Shown piece after piece: positions 63,146-64,000 of a stretch of 64,000 bases of DNA; position 1 is the first letter of the stretch; the number at the start of each line of letters is the position of its first letter. Location: assembly GCF_023073715.1 (NCBI RefSeq), contig NZ_JADPKA010000029.1, positions 434,001 through 498,000 on the forward strand, given 5' to 3'. Position numbers and translations under genes: made by a program. Origin of the DNA: Bradyrhizobium sp. 164 (GTDB lineage: Bacteria > Pseudomonadota > Alphaproteobacteria > Rhizobiales > Xanthobacteraceae). Under the pieces are notes generated by a model, which worked only from the letters and a program-made list of their open reading frames with translations, searched no databases and had not been told where the DNA came from.

Positions 63146-63245
63146 GTCATTCCCCGCGAAGGCGGGGATTCCAGTACGCAGCAGCCCGTCGAGAAATCAC
63201 GACTGTCTCTGGAATACTGGATCATCCGCCTTCGCGGATGATGAC
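63146..63245. repeat. 100-bp palindromic mobile-type repeat element
   Basis: Ends are the inverted repeat GTCAT / ATGAC. Near one end CCCCGC-GAAG-GCGGGG (63152-63167) is a perfect 6-bp hairpin; near the other ATCATCCGC-CTTC-GCGGATGAT (63221-63242) is a perfect 9-bp hairpin. The two halves also share inverted TTCCAG-type segments. From memory it is a frequent intergenic repeat in Bradyrhizobium; copy number not testable here. Confidence 0.75.
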
Positions 63246-63318
63246 AGCCGTGCTAGGAGACCCGCTAACTTGCAACGTTCAACGTTGCATGTTTACGCGC
63301 TTCCCCAGGACCACCGCC

Positions 63319-64000
63319 ATGCACGACATCAAATCGATCCGCGACAATCCGCAAGCCTTCGACGCCGGCCTCGCACGGCGCGGCCTGAAGCCGATGTCGG
63401 CCTCGCTGCTCGCGATTGACGAGAAGCGGCGCGCGGCGATCCTGGCGTCGGAGCAGGCACAGGCACGGCGCAACGCGGCCTCGAAAGAAATTGGCGATGC
63501 CAAGAAAGCCAAGGACGAGGCGCGCGCCGCCAAGCTGATGGCCGAAGTGGCCGAGCTCAAGACGACGATGCCGCAGCTCGAAGCCGCGGCCAAAGCTGCC
63601 GATGAGGAGCTGACGAAAGAGCTGTCGGCGATTCCGAACATTCCGTTCGATGACGTGCCCGACGGTGTCGACGAGCGCGGCAACGTGCAGCACCACATAT
63701 TCGGCAACAAGCGCAACTACGCATTTGCCCCGAAGCTGCATGACGATCTCGGCACCGCGCTCGGCTACATGGATTTCGAGGCGGCGGCAAAACTCTCCGG
63801 GGCGCGTTTCGTCGTGCTGAAGAAGGGGCTGGCGCGGCTCGAACGCGCCATCGGCCAGTTCATGCTCGACCTGCACACCACCGAGCACGGCTACACCGAA
63901 ATCAATCCGCCGCTTCTGGTGCGCAACGAGGTGATGTTCGGCACCGGGCAGCTGCCGAAATTCGAGGACGATCAGTTCTGGGCGATCAAGGGCGAACTGC
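63319..64000 (+). CDS. serS: Seryl-tRNA synthetase (5' part; cut by window end)
   Basis: The first 227 residues of a class II synthetase. The N-terminal tRNA-binding coiled coil is clear (about 27-105, DEKRRAAILASEQAQARRN and onwards), followed by the start of the catalytic domain with FVVLKKGLARLERAIGQFML and YTEINPPLLV. Motifs 2 and 3 lie beyond the window. The ATG at 63319 follows aggaccaccgcc. It is the last gene of the tat-proximal run but separated by the repeat element. Confidence 0.95.
   Translation, partial: MHDIKSIRDNPQAFDAGLARRGLKPMSASLLAIDEKRRAAILASEQAQARRNAASKEIGDAKKAKDEARAAKLMAEVAELKTTMPQLEAAAKAADEELTKELSAIPNIPFDDVPDGVDERGNVQHHIFGNKRNYAFAPKLHDDLGTALGYMDFEAAAKLSGARFVVLKKGLARLERAIGQFMLDLHTTEHGYTEINPPLLVRNEVMFGTGQLPKFEDDQFWAIKGEL

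Overview
The window is high-GC alphaproteobacterial chromosome, almost certainly Bradyrhizobium or a very close relative in Nitrobacteraceae. Three things point there: the gene order erpA / dgt-argS-SPOR-nagZ-scpA-scpB-tatABC-serS; the pdhA-pdhB-pdhC-lpd block with a lipoyl domain fused to pdhB; and several short palindromic and structured intergenic repeats that, from memory, are typical of that genus. No tRNA, rRNA, CRISPR array, prophage or transposase was seen. Most of the window is core housekeeping DNA.

Layout. 1-6.3 kb: a YihX-like HAD phosphatase and an FMN-dependent alpha-hydroxy-acid oxidase (minus strand), a CtpA-type S41 protease (plus), and a large Cache-PAS-GGDEF-EAL signalling protein (minus). 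6.5-10.8 kb: a minus-strand run ppiD/surA-like, trpD, trpC, moaC. 10.9-14.1 kb: tpiA, secG, pyrG (plus). 14.0-16.9 kb: a PmtA-like methyltransferase and a two-component pair (minus). 17-26.2 kb: NIPSNAP protein, kdsA-MFS, queF and a Vgb-like beta-propeller protein (minus), eno, an MDR oxidoreductase, a Tat-exported MBL-fold protein, an NADPH:FMN reductase and ftsB. 26.5-32.9 kb: the pyruvate dehydrogenase operon, with a DUF5076-type gene and a nucleoside deaminase gene between pdhB and pdhC and a small membrane protein before lpd. 32.9-35.2 kb: a threonine-synthase-like PLP enzyme and a Bug/TctC solute-binding protein.

35.2-47.6 kb is the accessory part. It holds a FixL/FixJ-like unit (PAS kinase, LuxR-type regulator, stand-alone receiver). 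Next comes a cluster of very small Cys-rich proteins, three of which share a C-x2-C...C-x3-C layout. A soluble lytic transglycosylase and a membrane adenylate cyclase follow, diverging around a perfect 22-bp palindrome. Then come five small unrecognised genes and a ~700-bp non-coding element full of strong hairpins.

47.6-64 kb returns to core genes: ilvD overlapping an exoR-like gene, xth, a hybrid histidine kinase, erpA, and the long plus-strand run dgt to serS. serS is cut by the window edge.

The best leads for something undescribed are the tiny zinc-finger-like protein cluster next to the FixLJ-like system, the structured intergenic element at about 46.4-47.1 kb, and the palindromic operators in three divergent promoter regions. 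Functions are read from motifs by eye; nothing was searched against a database.
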